A stretch of 64,000 nucleotides of DNA, taken from the NCBI GenBank assembly GCA_037127255.1, contig JBANSL010000004.1, positions 88,866,627-88,930,626 of the forward strand, read 5' to 3'. The notes beneath the pieces were generated by a model, which saw nothing but the letters and a program-made list of their open reading frames with translations, was not told where the DNA came from and did not search any database. Positions 55,320-64,000 of the stretch are shown here, one piece after another (position 1 is the first letter of the stretch; each line of letters starts with the position of its first letter). A program made the position numbers and the translations under genes. Source of the stretch: Persicaria tinctoria (Eukaryota > Streptophyta > Magnoliopsida > Caryophyllales > Polygonaceae).

Positions 55320-55818
55320 GCGCGACGGAGTAGTGAAGAACGAAGATCATCATCATCCATTCCAGAAAATCCGTTTCGATTGCGCTCGCCGACGTCGCCG
55401 TGGTGTCTCCTATCATCGTGAATCGTGATCCATGGTGTGGTGGCCGTTGCGTCTTTCTCCGAATCAGTAGACGTTCTTCGATTAAAGGTTAAGGCTTTCT
55501 CCCTCTCACTCTCTCAATTCATTTCATCTCTAAAGCTAGGGTTGACGCTCTAGGGTTCTGATCATAAAATTCTCCAACTGTTTGATTGCTTGATTGTTTA
55601 ATTTGCTCCATTTCAATCGGTATAATGTTGGAATTTGATGCCGAACTTAGCTATTCCTGAAATGAGCATTTCGTATCATCAAACCTCGATTCTGGAAGTG
55701 CAGATCATACCAGCAAGTTCTTATCTTGAATTCATACTTTGCATCAGCAATTCGAAGTCTTTATGCATTTGCCTAAATTAAACTTGTTAAATTGATTTCA
55801 GCAACAATTGTTCTATTC
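55320..55818 (+). promoter_or_regulatory. Leader with intron upstream of the array-bearing F-box gene
   Basis: A leader exon (about 55320-55490) includes TTTCTCCGAATCAGTAGACG, shared with the leader of the F-box paralogue near 61684. An intron seems to end with TTGATTTCAG at 55800. Transcription start and donor are inferred. Confidence 0.45.
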
Positions 55819-56274
55819 ATGATTTCAACTTATGACGAACGAAAGGTATCTTCCCAGGGGCTATGGGCTGAAATACTCTCCAGGCTCCCTGTCAGAACCC
55901 TTCTTCAATTCCGTTGCGTCTCAAAATCACGGCTTTCTCTGATTGGAGATACTGATTTCTGCCGATTGCATCTCAAAAACTTCAGGAACAACCGCGATGA
56001 GACCCACCTTTTCGTTGTCGAAGGTGGGCAACAAAATTGCTGTGTAAGGTGCAGTGAAACTTTTGAATGCAGATCAGACGTCCTCATCTCCCTTGGGCCT
56101 CGGTACTATGATGGAAAATGGCTGTTCGAGTGCTCCCTTGATGGATTGGTCTTGTTGAAGAGAGTTAGACTGGGATTCAACGACTTAATCGTGTGGAATC
56201 CGTCAATTAGCATGTTCCATATCTTCGCGCCGCTGCGTCTCAAAATCACGGCTTTCTCTGATTGGAGATACTGA
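55819..56274 (+). pseudogene. F-box protein gene, N-terminal part, truncated by repeat expansion
   Basis: From ATG at 55819 the frame gives 151 residues. The F-box is at the N-terminus (GLWAEILSRLPVRTLLQFRC followed by VSKSRLSLIGDTDFCRLHL). The start of an FBA-type substrate domain follows (LFECSLDGLVLLKRV, VWNPSISMFHIFAPL). At 56234 the sequence re-enters its own upstream codons in a shifted frame and stops at TGA 56272-56274. The remaining F-box domain could still bind SKP1, so a short protein is conceivable. It lacks the substrate-recognition part, which lies beyond the array. Confidence 0.85.
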
Positions 56275-58785
56275 TTTCTGCCGATTGCATCTCAAAAACT
56301 TCAGGAACAACCGCGATGAGACCCACCCTTTCGTTGTCGAAGGTGGGCAACAAAATTGCTGTGTAAGGTGCAGTGAAACTTTTGAATGCAGATCAGACGT
56401 CCTCATCTCCCTTGGGCCTCGGTACTATGATGGAAAATGGCTGTTCGAGTGCTCCCTTGATGGATTGGTCTTGTTGAAGAGAGTTAGACTGGGATTCAAC
56501 GACTTAATCGTGTGGAATCCGTCAATTAGCATGTTCCATATCTTCGCGCCGCTGCGTCTCAAAATCACGGCTTTCTCTGATTGGAGATACTGATTTCTGC
56601 CGATTGCATCTCAAAAACTTCAGGAACAACCGCGATGAGACCCACCTTTTCGTTGTCGAAGGTGGGCAACAAAATTGCTGTGTAAGGTGCAGTGAAACTT
56701 TTGAATGCAGATCAGACGTCCTCATCTCCCTTGGGCCTCGGTACTATGATGGAAAATGGCTGTTCGAGTGCTCCCTTGATGGATTGGTCTTGTTGAAGAG
56801 AGTTAGACTGGGATTCAACGACTTAATCGTGTGGAATCCGTCAATTAGCATGTTCCATATCTTCGCGCCGCTGCGTCTCAAAATCACGGCTTTCTCTGAT
56901 TGGAGATACTGATTTCTGCCGATTGCATCTCAAAAACTTCAGGAACAACCGCGATGAGACCCACCTTTTCGTTGTCGAAGGTGGGCAACAAAATTGCTGT
57001 GTAAGGTGCAGTGAAACTTTTGAATGCAGATCAGACGTCCTCATCTCCCTTGGGCCTCGGTACTATGATGGAAAATGGCTGTTCGAGTGCTCCCTTGATG
57101 GATTGGTCTTGTTGAAGAGAGTTAGACTGGGATTCAACGACTTAATCGTGTGGAATCCGTCAATTAGCATGTTCCATATCTTCGCGCCGCTGCGTCTCAA
57201 AATCACGGCTTTCTCTGATTGGAGATACTGATTTCTGCCGATTGCATCTCAAAAACTTCAGGAACAACCGCGATGAGACCCACCTTTTCGTTGTCGAAGG
57301 TGGGCAACAAAATTGCTGTGTAAGGTGCAGTGAAACTTTTGAATGCAGATCAGACGTCCTCATCTCCCTTGGGCCTCGGTACTATGATGGAAAATGGCTG
57401 TTCGAGTGCTCCCTTGATGGATTGGTCTTGTTGAAGAGAGTTAGACTGGGATTCAACGACTTAATCGTGTGGAATCCGTCAATTAGCATGTTCCATATCT
57501 TCGCGCCGCTGCGTCTCAAAATCACGGCTTTCTCTGATTGGAGATACTGATTTCTGCCGATTGCATCTCAAAAACTTCAGGAACAACCGCGATGAGACCC
57601 ACCTTTTCGTTGTCGAAGGTGGGCAACAAAATTGCTGTGTAAGGTGCAGTGAAACTTTTGAATGCAGATCAGACGTCCTCATCTCCCTTGGGCCTCGGTA
57701 CTATGATGGAAAATGGCTGTTCGAGTGCTCCCTTGATGGATTGGTCTTGTTGAAGAGAGTTAGACTGGGATTCAACGACTTAATCGTGTGGAATCCGTCA
57801 ATTAGCATGTTCCATATCTTCGCGCCGCTGCGTCTCAAAATCACGGCTTTCTCTGATTGGAGATACTGATTTCTGCCGATTGCATCTCAAAAACTTCAGG
57901 AACAACCGCGATGAGACCCACCTTTTCGTTGTCGAAGGTGGGCAACAAAATTGCTGTGTAAGGTGCAGTGAAACTTTTGAATGCAGATCAGACGTCCTCA
58001 TCTCCCTTGGGCCTCGGTACTATGATGGAAAATGGCTGTTCGAGTGCTCCCTTGATGGATTGGTCTTGTTGAAGAGAGTTAGACTGGGATTCAACGACTT
58101 AATCGTGTGGAATCCGTCAATTAGCATGTTCCATATCTTCGCGCCGCTGCGTCTCAAAATCACGGCTTTCTCTGATTGGAGATACTGATTTCTGCCGATT
58201 GCATCTCAAAAACTTCAGGAACAACCGCGATGAGACCCACCCTTTCGTTGTCGAAGGTGGGCAACAAAATTGCTGTGTAAGGTGCAGTGAAACTTTTGAA
58301 TGCAGATCAGACGTCCTCATCTCCCTTGGGCCTCGGTACTATGATGGAAAATGGCTGTTCGAGTGCTCCCTTGATGGATTGGTCTTGTTGAAGAGAGTTA
58401 GACTGGGATTCAACGACTTAATCGTGTGGAATCCGTCAATTAGCATGTTCCATATCTTCGCGCCGCTGCGTCTCAAAATCACGGCTTTCTCTGATTGGAG
58501 ATACTGATTTCTGCCGATTGCATCTCAAAAACTTCAGGAACAACCGCGATGAGACCCACCTTTTCGTTGTCGAAGGTGGGCAACAAAATTGCTGTGTAAG
58601 GTGCAGTGAAACTTTTGAATGCAGATCAGACGTCCTCATCTCCCTTGGGCCTCGGTACTATGATGGAAAATGGCTGTTCGAGTGCTCCCTTGATGGATTG
58701 GTCTTGTTGAAGAGAGTTAGACTGGGATTCAACGACTTAATCGTGTGGAATCCGTCAATTAGCATGTTCCATATCTTCGCGCCGC
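55915..58785 (+). repeat. Nine tandem copies of a 319-bp coding segment
   Basis: Copies start at 55915, 56234, 56553, 56872, 57191, 57510, 57829, 58148 and 58467; each is exactly 319 bp. They look identical except for a shared C in copies 2 and 8 (ACCCACCCTTTCG versus ACCCACCTTTTCG). 319 is 1 modulo 3, so each junction shifts the reading frame. The unit edges lie in CCGYTGC microhomology (CCGTTGC at the first edge, CCGCTGC at the last). Confidence 0.97.
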
Positions 58786-59530
58786 TGCTGAAACTGCAGC
58801 CTTTCCTGAGGGCATTGGCTATGATGTCGAGATTGGTCTTGGCTATGATCCGTTGATCAAGGATTACAAGCATGTCAAGCTCGTCTTTGCGAATGATTAT
58901 ATCCTGCAATCTGTCGCAATTTATACCATTGGGACCGCTTCGTGGAAGATCATTCCATTTAAAGGCAAGACAGAACCTAAGTGGCGATGGGTGCTCGAAG
59001 TCCCTCTTGAAATGAAGGCCCTCTACTTCCAAGGGAGCTTATACTTCTTCGTCCTTAGTCTCGAAAACAAGATCTTGGAATTGATTTCGTTTGATCTGAT
59101 CAGCGAGGTGTTTTCGTGCACCAGCCTCCCTAAGGAGGCATATAACAGCGCTCAGTATTTTAAAGGCTTCTTCGAATTGGTCATCAATGGATCTTCATTG
59201 ACAATGATTGATTTCAAAGGCGAATCAGCCATGTGGGAGTTGAAAACCGAAAACGAGCCTATGTGTTGGACTGAGCCTTACAAACTCGACTTGACTGTCC
59301 CTGAGTTTTTATACCTTAAGAAGAACGGTGACATTCTGATCTGGTGGGAAGAGAAGACAGCATCCTTTAGACTTGCAACCGGAGATAAATTGGTACAGCA
59401 GTGTGGTATGGTGTCGTCGTACAACCTTGAAACCGAAGAGGAAGAGATTCTTTTGCTGCAGAAAGAGCATCAAGATTTTAAGATTCATGATGTTTGCGGC
59501 TACATTGAGAGCCTGAATTTGCTTAAATAG
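58786..59530 (+). pseudogene. F-box gene, C-terminal part beyond the array
   Basis: The frame from 58787 encodes the rest of the FBA-type domain (AETAAFPEGIGYDVEIGLGY, KDYKHVKLVF, SVAIYTIGTASWKIIPF, SLYFFVLSL, SEVFSCTSLP) to TAA/TAG at 59528-59530. It aligns throughout with the intact paralogue at 62483-63610. It is in a different frame from copy 9 of the array, by one base. So even a single-copy version of the present sequence would not be in frame. Confidence 0.85.
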
Positions 59531-59659
59531 ATTAGTTAACCTCCTGCAAGATTGTTGAACTGGTTTTATGAATCTGTGTTATTATCGCCCAACTTTCATT
59601 TCTTGAAACTGCAAACTGCTCCTCTCAAGAGCTACTACCCCCATCCCGGATTTCATTGT

Positions 59660-59850
59660 ATCTCCTAGTGTCGACGCTTGATAGATGAACACAGGTGGGA
59701 TGTGAAAATCAGCAATGTTCGGCGCCGCGCCAACGCCGCTGCTGCTGATTCACTCGCCAACTGGTCCTTGACGCTGACGGATGGCTATGCTGAACATGCT
59801 TGCCTTCCTACTTGTATTTCTGCTGTCCCTATGCCAATGAAAAAAAAAAG
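59660..59850 (+). mobile_element. Retroelement RNase H C-terminal fragment with A-rich tail
   Basis: The frame from 59678 reads DEHRWDVKISNVRRRANAAA then ADSLANWSL, typical of the C-terminus of RNase H-like domains in plant LINEs. It is followed by an A10 run at 59839-59848. The frame beyond (to 60160) looks fortuitous. Confidence 0.5.
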
Positions 59851-60244
59851 AATAAGACCAAATCGAGGGTCTTATAGAAGAGCAAGGAATCGTATATCAA
59901 AAGGATCCTCTTTGCCCACCAAACTACACAAAAGACTAACCCAATCCGGCTATACTACCTATCGCTCACCCAAACTCCAGCAACCTAATAACTTCTACCT
60001 TCTACCAGCGTTCTACATCTCCCAGCTAAGCTTTCGCCTCAATTGTTTCACAAGTGAGTTGCACTTCCACTTAGCGGAAAGGCAGGAGCGACCGTTAGAG
60101 CTAATCTGCAACGCCCCAACCTTTCATTTCTCATCATGGTTGGAAGATTGGTTTTGCTAAAACCACTAACTTGCTTTTCGATCCAAAACCAACAAAACCG
60201 GATCCTGAAACTGGTTTAGCATGAAAAGATAGGTAATGGTGTTA

Positions 60245-60455
60245 TTCGAGGCGAGTTTGACATGTTCAAGCTTGGTTCATTTGTTAAACGAGCCGAGCCC
60301 AATTTTTAAACGAGATTTCTTTTTTGTTCAAGCTCGGCTTGTTTTAGTAAATGAACGAGCTCGAGCCGAGCTTAAAATCATGTTCGCTCGACTTGTTTAG
60401 GTAAGTGAACGAGCCCGATCCGAGCTTTTTTTCGAGCCGAGCTCGACTATTAATA
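60245..60455. repeat. GAGCTCGAGCCGAGC-rich repeat
   Basis: Repeated forms of AACGAGC(C/T)CGA and GAGCCGAGCT occur in both orientations. It is a common type of plant transposon remnant; ends not defined. The window's last ~40 bp may begin a similar segment. Confidence 0.35.
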
Positions 60456-60639
60456 TCGTAGAAATGAAATTTGGTGGAAAATCAGTGGAACATTTGGAGG
60501 ATCAAAATTGAAAGCCAAAAGTTTGGAGTACATTGCAAATCAGGTTTGGAAATTGGCTCATTGCCTTATTCAACTGATACATCACGCGAGGCACGTGACC
60601 CTCTCCGGCCCCGCGTTTAAGTGACCGCTCTCCCTCCCT

Positions 60640-61610
60640 GTGAGTTTGGATCTTCTACACCTATGGTACCCCACAAAATTATTTTTGTGATAAAATAATG
60701 TTAAAAAAAATCTAAAAATTATATTTAACTTATATACACTTATATTTATATATTTATAAAATTTTATTATAAAAATTATGTTTAAAAAATTATAGATAAT
60801 TAAAATATGAGTTATTTTAGTAAATGATTTTTCTATTTTTTTAGAACATGATTTTTTATAATAAAATTTTATAAGCATATAAATATGAGTGTATATAAGT
60901 AAAATATAATTTTTAGAATTTTTTTTAACATTGTTTTATACCACCTCCTTATCAAAATACTTGTCCTTTTACTTTTTGGCACGCTTTTTAAGAAGCGAAA
61001 AAATCTATAAAATATTAAATTTTTTTATAATTTTATAAATAATTATATTAAGTATGAAATTATTTATTTAAATTAATAAAATCATTGATATTTTATATAG
61101 TTTTGATCGTTCTAAAAAAACGTGCCCAAACTAAAACGATAAGTACTTTGATACGGAGGGAGTAATAAAAATAATTTTGTGATGTACCATAGGGGGGAAT
61201 GGATCACCTAACAACCCATGGTGTGACACTATGCAACACAAAAATATTTGGGGTATTTTCTAATAATAAATTTTTTTATAAAAATTACATTTATATTGTA
61301 CATGTCAAATAACATATATTTATATAATTTTTCAATATAAAATGATATTTAAAAAATATTAAAATTAAAAGAGTCATTATTTTAGAATATTAATTATAAT
61401 ACTTATTAAAAATGTCATTTTATATTAAAAAATATATAAATATATATTATTTGACATATACAATGTAAATATATTTTTTATAATTTTTTTTATCATTAAA
61501 AAATACCCTAAATATTTTTGTGTTACCCATAGTGTCACACTATGTGTTGTAGAGGATCCTCCTCCACCATAGGGTACACCCATTGTGGTAGAAGATCCCA
61601 ACTCCCTCTC
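60640..61610. mobile_element. Nested cluster of long-inverted-repeat MITEs
   Basis: An outer pair of related ends (GGATCTTCTACACCTATGGT at about 60648 and its inverse TAGAAGATCCCAACTCCC near 61601) encloses at least three structures. Element A (about 60655-61190) has inverted arms containing TGTTAAAAAAAATCTAAAAA, and a Stowaway-like MITE sits within it. Element B (about 61221-61545) has arms with TGTGACACTATG and ACACAAAAATATTTGGGGTA. There is no coding capacity. Confidence 0.7.
60941..61162. mobile_element. Stowaway-like MITE nested in a larger inverted-repeat element
   Basis: A 222-bp element between TA dinucleotides (60939-60940 and 61163-61164). Left end CCACCTCCTTATCAAAATAC; right end reverse-complemented CTCCCTCCGTATCAAAGTAC. 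It interrupts the right arm of the surrounding element. Confidence 0.8.
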
Positions 61611-61639
61611 CGTGTGACTGTCCGTACTCCGTAGTGTGC

Positions 61640-62482
61640 GTCATCTAAGTAATCCACCGCTTCCATGGTGATCTTTGAGCTTTTCTCCGAATCAGTTTGA
61701 CGTTCGTCCATAAAAAGTTGAAAGCTTTTCCGGCAACCTCCTCACTGTACCGGCTGATCGGTAAGATACACATTCACTCCCTCAATTCCTTTCCTCCACT
61801 TATGTGCTAGGGTTATTTCAAATTTGAGTGTTTTCTCCATTTCGGTTCTAGGGTTCTTTTAAATTTGATTGGTTATAGCTTGTAAGATGCACTCCCAGCC
61901 CAGTTACTAATTACTACCTCTCCGTTCTAGGGTTCCCTTCGAATTAGGGATCTTTCTGATTTTAGGTTTTTGGTCATTAGACGGGAGATAATTTCAAATT
62001 TTGAGTTCAATTGAAGGAAGCTGTTCCCGAAGTGGAGTGTTTGTAATATTGAATCAAACCTTTCCTGATTAATAGTTCGCTTGCAGGGAGGGATCAGTTC
62101 TGAAATTTCGAGTTCAATTTGATGCATTGGGTACTGTTAAGAAACAGAGATCAATTTGATGCATTTGGTATGAGTTTAAAATGTGATTTGTGATATTATC
62201 TTGTATGTAGCCTAAAATTAGCTATTCCATAACCAAGAGTGTGTTCTGAAATCTTGAATAACAAAATCCAGCATGTTAACTGAGAACACCCCATAGGTGA
62301 TGTACAGTGTGTAAATCAGTAGCTAACACTTCGAGATTAGCAATTTATAATCGGCATATGAGCATTTGCATATACAAACATGTCATAATGCCATATTGCT
62401 TTTAAGCAATAACTTATCTGATTCATGCTTTTGACATTTTTCAACTTTCTTATAGCACAGAAACGCCACTCAGATCGTAGTC
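61640..62482 (+). promoter_or_regulatory. Leader with intron of the intact F-box gene
   Basis: A leader exon of about 61650-61761 ends CTGATCG|GTAAGA, and the intron probably ends TTATAGCACAG at 62460. The leader shares TTTCTCCGAATCAGT with the array-bearing paralogue, so the duplication included the 5' region. Confidence 0.5.
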
Positions 62483-63610
62483 ATGAAGAATAGCAAAATA
62501 ATACTTTCTGAAGAAGGGTTGAAACGCTATCTACCAGTGGATTTATGGCATGAAATACTCTCTAGGCTCCCTGTTAAATCTCTTCTTCGCTTCCGTTGTG
62601 TCTCAAAATCATGGCTCTCCACGATTAACGATCCTGATTTTTGTCGCTTACATCTGGAAAACTTCAAGGACAATCATGATGAAACCCACCTCCTAGTTAT
62701 CCAAGGTAGTCAACAAAACTGTGTTTTACGTTGCAGCGATACCTTTGAACCCAACACAGGATCAACAACACTTAACACCCTTGGACCAAGAGGGGTGGAA
62801 CGAAGCTGGAATGTCGAGTTCTCCATCGATGGATTGGTTTTGCTAAAGAGTTGTAAAAGGGCAGTCTCGGGATTCCACAAATTAAGGGTGTGGAATCCTT
62901 CAATTAGGAAGTTTCATGACATTCCATCCTTGCCTAAAATTGAATTCCCTGCTCATAGACTCAAAGATGTCGAGATCGGCTTTGGCTATGATCTTGTAGC
63001 TAAGGATTACAAGCATGTTAAGCTCATCTTTGTGAATGATGATATTCTCCATTCAGTTGCTATTTATACTCTTGGGGCTCGTTCATGGAAGATGATCTCA
63101 TTTAAGGGCAGTGGATGTTTTGATTGGCACTGGAATTCAATTGACAATGGGGCAGTCTATTTACGAGGTAGCTTATACTTCCTTTCTGTTGATTTTGGAA
63201 GAAATGTCGTGGGGTTGTTTTCATTTGATCTAAGTAGCGAGGTGTTTTCTTGCATTAACTTGCCTGGTGGCCGGAGTTATAATTTTCTTAGTAGGCCACT
63301 CAGTTTGGTCGACGATGGAAGTATCCTTGCATTTTTTGATTTTCTGAGTGATACCATGTGGATTTTGGATAGCTCCAGTGCTGAAAATGAGTTTGATGGT
63401 TGGAGACCCTACTCTTTTGGTTTAGGGGTCACTGAATTCTCATACCACAAGAAGAATGGCGATATATTGATACGGTGGGATGATCAGTCGGGTTTGATGT
63501 CATCATACGCCCTTAAAACTGGAAGGGAGAAGATTATGTTTCAGGCGTGTGGCAATTTGAATATCGACTGTGTATATGGCTACACCGAGAGCTTGATTAT
63601 GCTTAAATAG
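62483..63610 (+). CDS. F-box protein with FBA-type associated domain
   Basis: A single coding exon gives 375 residues. The F-box is at about 17-60 (LPVDLWHEILSRLPVKSLLR, FRCVSKSWLSTI). The associated-interaction domain follows, with WNPSIRKFHDIP, FGYDLVAKDYKHVKLIF, SVAIYTLGARSWKMISF and SSEVFSCINLP. Such proteins recruit substrates to SCF (SKP1-CUL1) ubiquitin ligases; the substrate is unknown. It is the intact sister of the broken gene at 55819-59530, about 3 kb away in the same orientation. It shows how that gene would have looked: one copy of the segment that is repeated nine times there. No internal repeats or stops. Confidence 0.92.
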   Translation: MKNSKIILSEEGLKRYLPVDLWHEILSRLPVKSLLRFRCVSKSWLSTINDPDFCRLHLENFKDNHDETHLLVIQGSQQNCVLRCSDTFEPNTGSTTLNTLGPRGVERSWNVEFSIDGLVLLKSCKRAVSGFHKLRVWNPSIRKFHDIPSLPKIEFPAHRLKDVEIGFGYDLVAKDYKHVKLIFVNDDILHSVAIYTLGARSWKMISFKGSGCFDWHWNSIDNGAVYLRGSLYFLSVDFGRNVVGLFSFDLSSEVFSCINLPGGRSYNFLSRPLSLVDDGSILAFFDFLSDTMWILDSSSAENEFDGWRPYSFGLGVTEFSYHKKNGDILIRWDDQSGLMSSYALKTGREKIMFQACGNLNIDCVYGYTESLIMLK

Positions 63611-64000
63611 CTTGATTATGGTTTTCAAATTGGTGGTTGTTGATCTGGAAAACTGAATCTGTTGATGGATATGTTGTTGGAATATTGCTTTATCTATCTG
63701 TATTTGTCAGCAGAGTGCATCAAAATATGGTTGTAAGATCTGTTTTTGCTAAACCTTCTCATTTCCTTTTTGATCAGATGCTGAAATTGTTAATAGGCTT
63801 TTGATTCTCTATTGATTTTGGAATATCAAAATTCAAAGTGAAAAGCTTTTACATTCAAAATTCAGGTTCCGAAATTGGCCCATTATACTTTGTTGAAACT
63901 TGCGTATATGAACAAAGAATTTGGGTGTCAAGATTGCCACACCAACTACGGCTTTCATTCGAGCCGAATAAGTCGAGTAGTGGGTGTTCATATCCGGCTT
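63611..64000. other. 3' flank of the F-box gene
   Basis: Probable 3' UTR and intergenic DNA. No further gene is seen before the window ends. Confidence 0.5.

Noticed and set aside
55915..58785. CRISPR-like or satellite array
   Set aside because: Units are contiguous 319-bp coding copies without spacers, confined to one gene; neither a CRISPR array nor a dispersed satellite.
56285..58856. Series of 102-residue frames starting MHLKNFRNN in each 319-bp copy, and 67-residue minus-strand frames
   Set aside because: The plus-strand frames start at TTG, not ATG, and are the repeated F-box codons. The minus-strand frames are shadows of the same repeat. They are not separate genes.
59678..60160. 160-residue frame as a new gene
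   Set aside because: Only the first ~35 residues resemble an RNase H tail from a LINE. The rest follows an A-run and has no protein character.

Overview
This window is nuclear DNA from a flowering plant, most likely a eudicot. The genes have many short introns with GT...AG borders, the intergenic DNA is AT-rich, and every recognisable gene belongs to a plant family: PIP aquaporin, YODA-type MAPKKK, RAV transcription factor, TIC32-type dehydrogenases, plant F-box proteins and a PA-domain SPPL protease. The repeats are also plant-typical (Stowaway-like and hAT-like MITEs, plant L1 and RTE LINEs, a tRNA-like SINE, short Helitrons). I cannot name the species from sequence alone.

Layout. 0-6 kb: a hAT-like MITE with an 8-bp target duplication and a duplicated ~306-bp promoter segment precede an intact 14-exon SPPL protease gene (1216-5744, 544 aa). 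6-21 kb: a repeat field holding a Stowaway MITE, a full-length but inactivated 6.16-kb LINE on the minus strand with a perfect 14-bp target duplication, a GC-rich terminal-inverted-repeat element with a 43-bp minisatellite, a SINE, a Helitron, retroposon tails and an RTE LINE fragment. 21.4-23.5 kb: an intact PIP1 aquaporin gene. 24.6-34.7 kb: four tandem eight-exon genes for TIC32-like short-chain dehydrogenases, plus a lone relic of exon 7 between copies 3 and 4. 35.3-40.4 kb, minus strand: a YODA-like MAPKKK gene (862 aa). 40.4-50 kb: AT-rich repeats around a two-exon BTB/POZ gene on the minus strand (43935-46781). 50.4-51.8 kb: an intronless RAV (AP2+B3) gene. 52-55 kb: RTE and LINE remnants and a possible unassigned minus-strand transcript. 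55.3-59.5 kb: an F-box gene broken by nine near-identical 319-bp tandem copies of its own coding sequence. 60.6-61.6 kb: nested MITEs. 62.5-63.6 kb: an intact F-box paralogue.

The genes do not form a pathway or operon. They are independent housekeeping, signalling and regulatory genes separated by transposon-rich DNA. The two local gene families (TIC32-like array, F-box pair) show duplication in progress, with unequal-exchange relics, a shifted C-terminus and an internal repeat expansion. I see no convincing undescribed system. The most unusual structure is the 9 x 319-bp array in the F-box gene. The next is the long open frame upstream of the LINE's ORF2.
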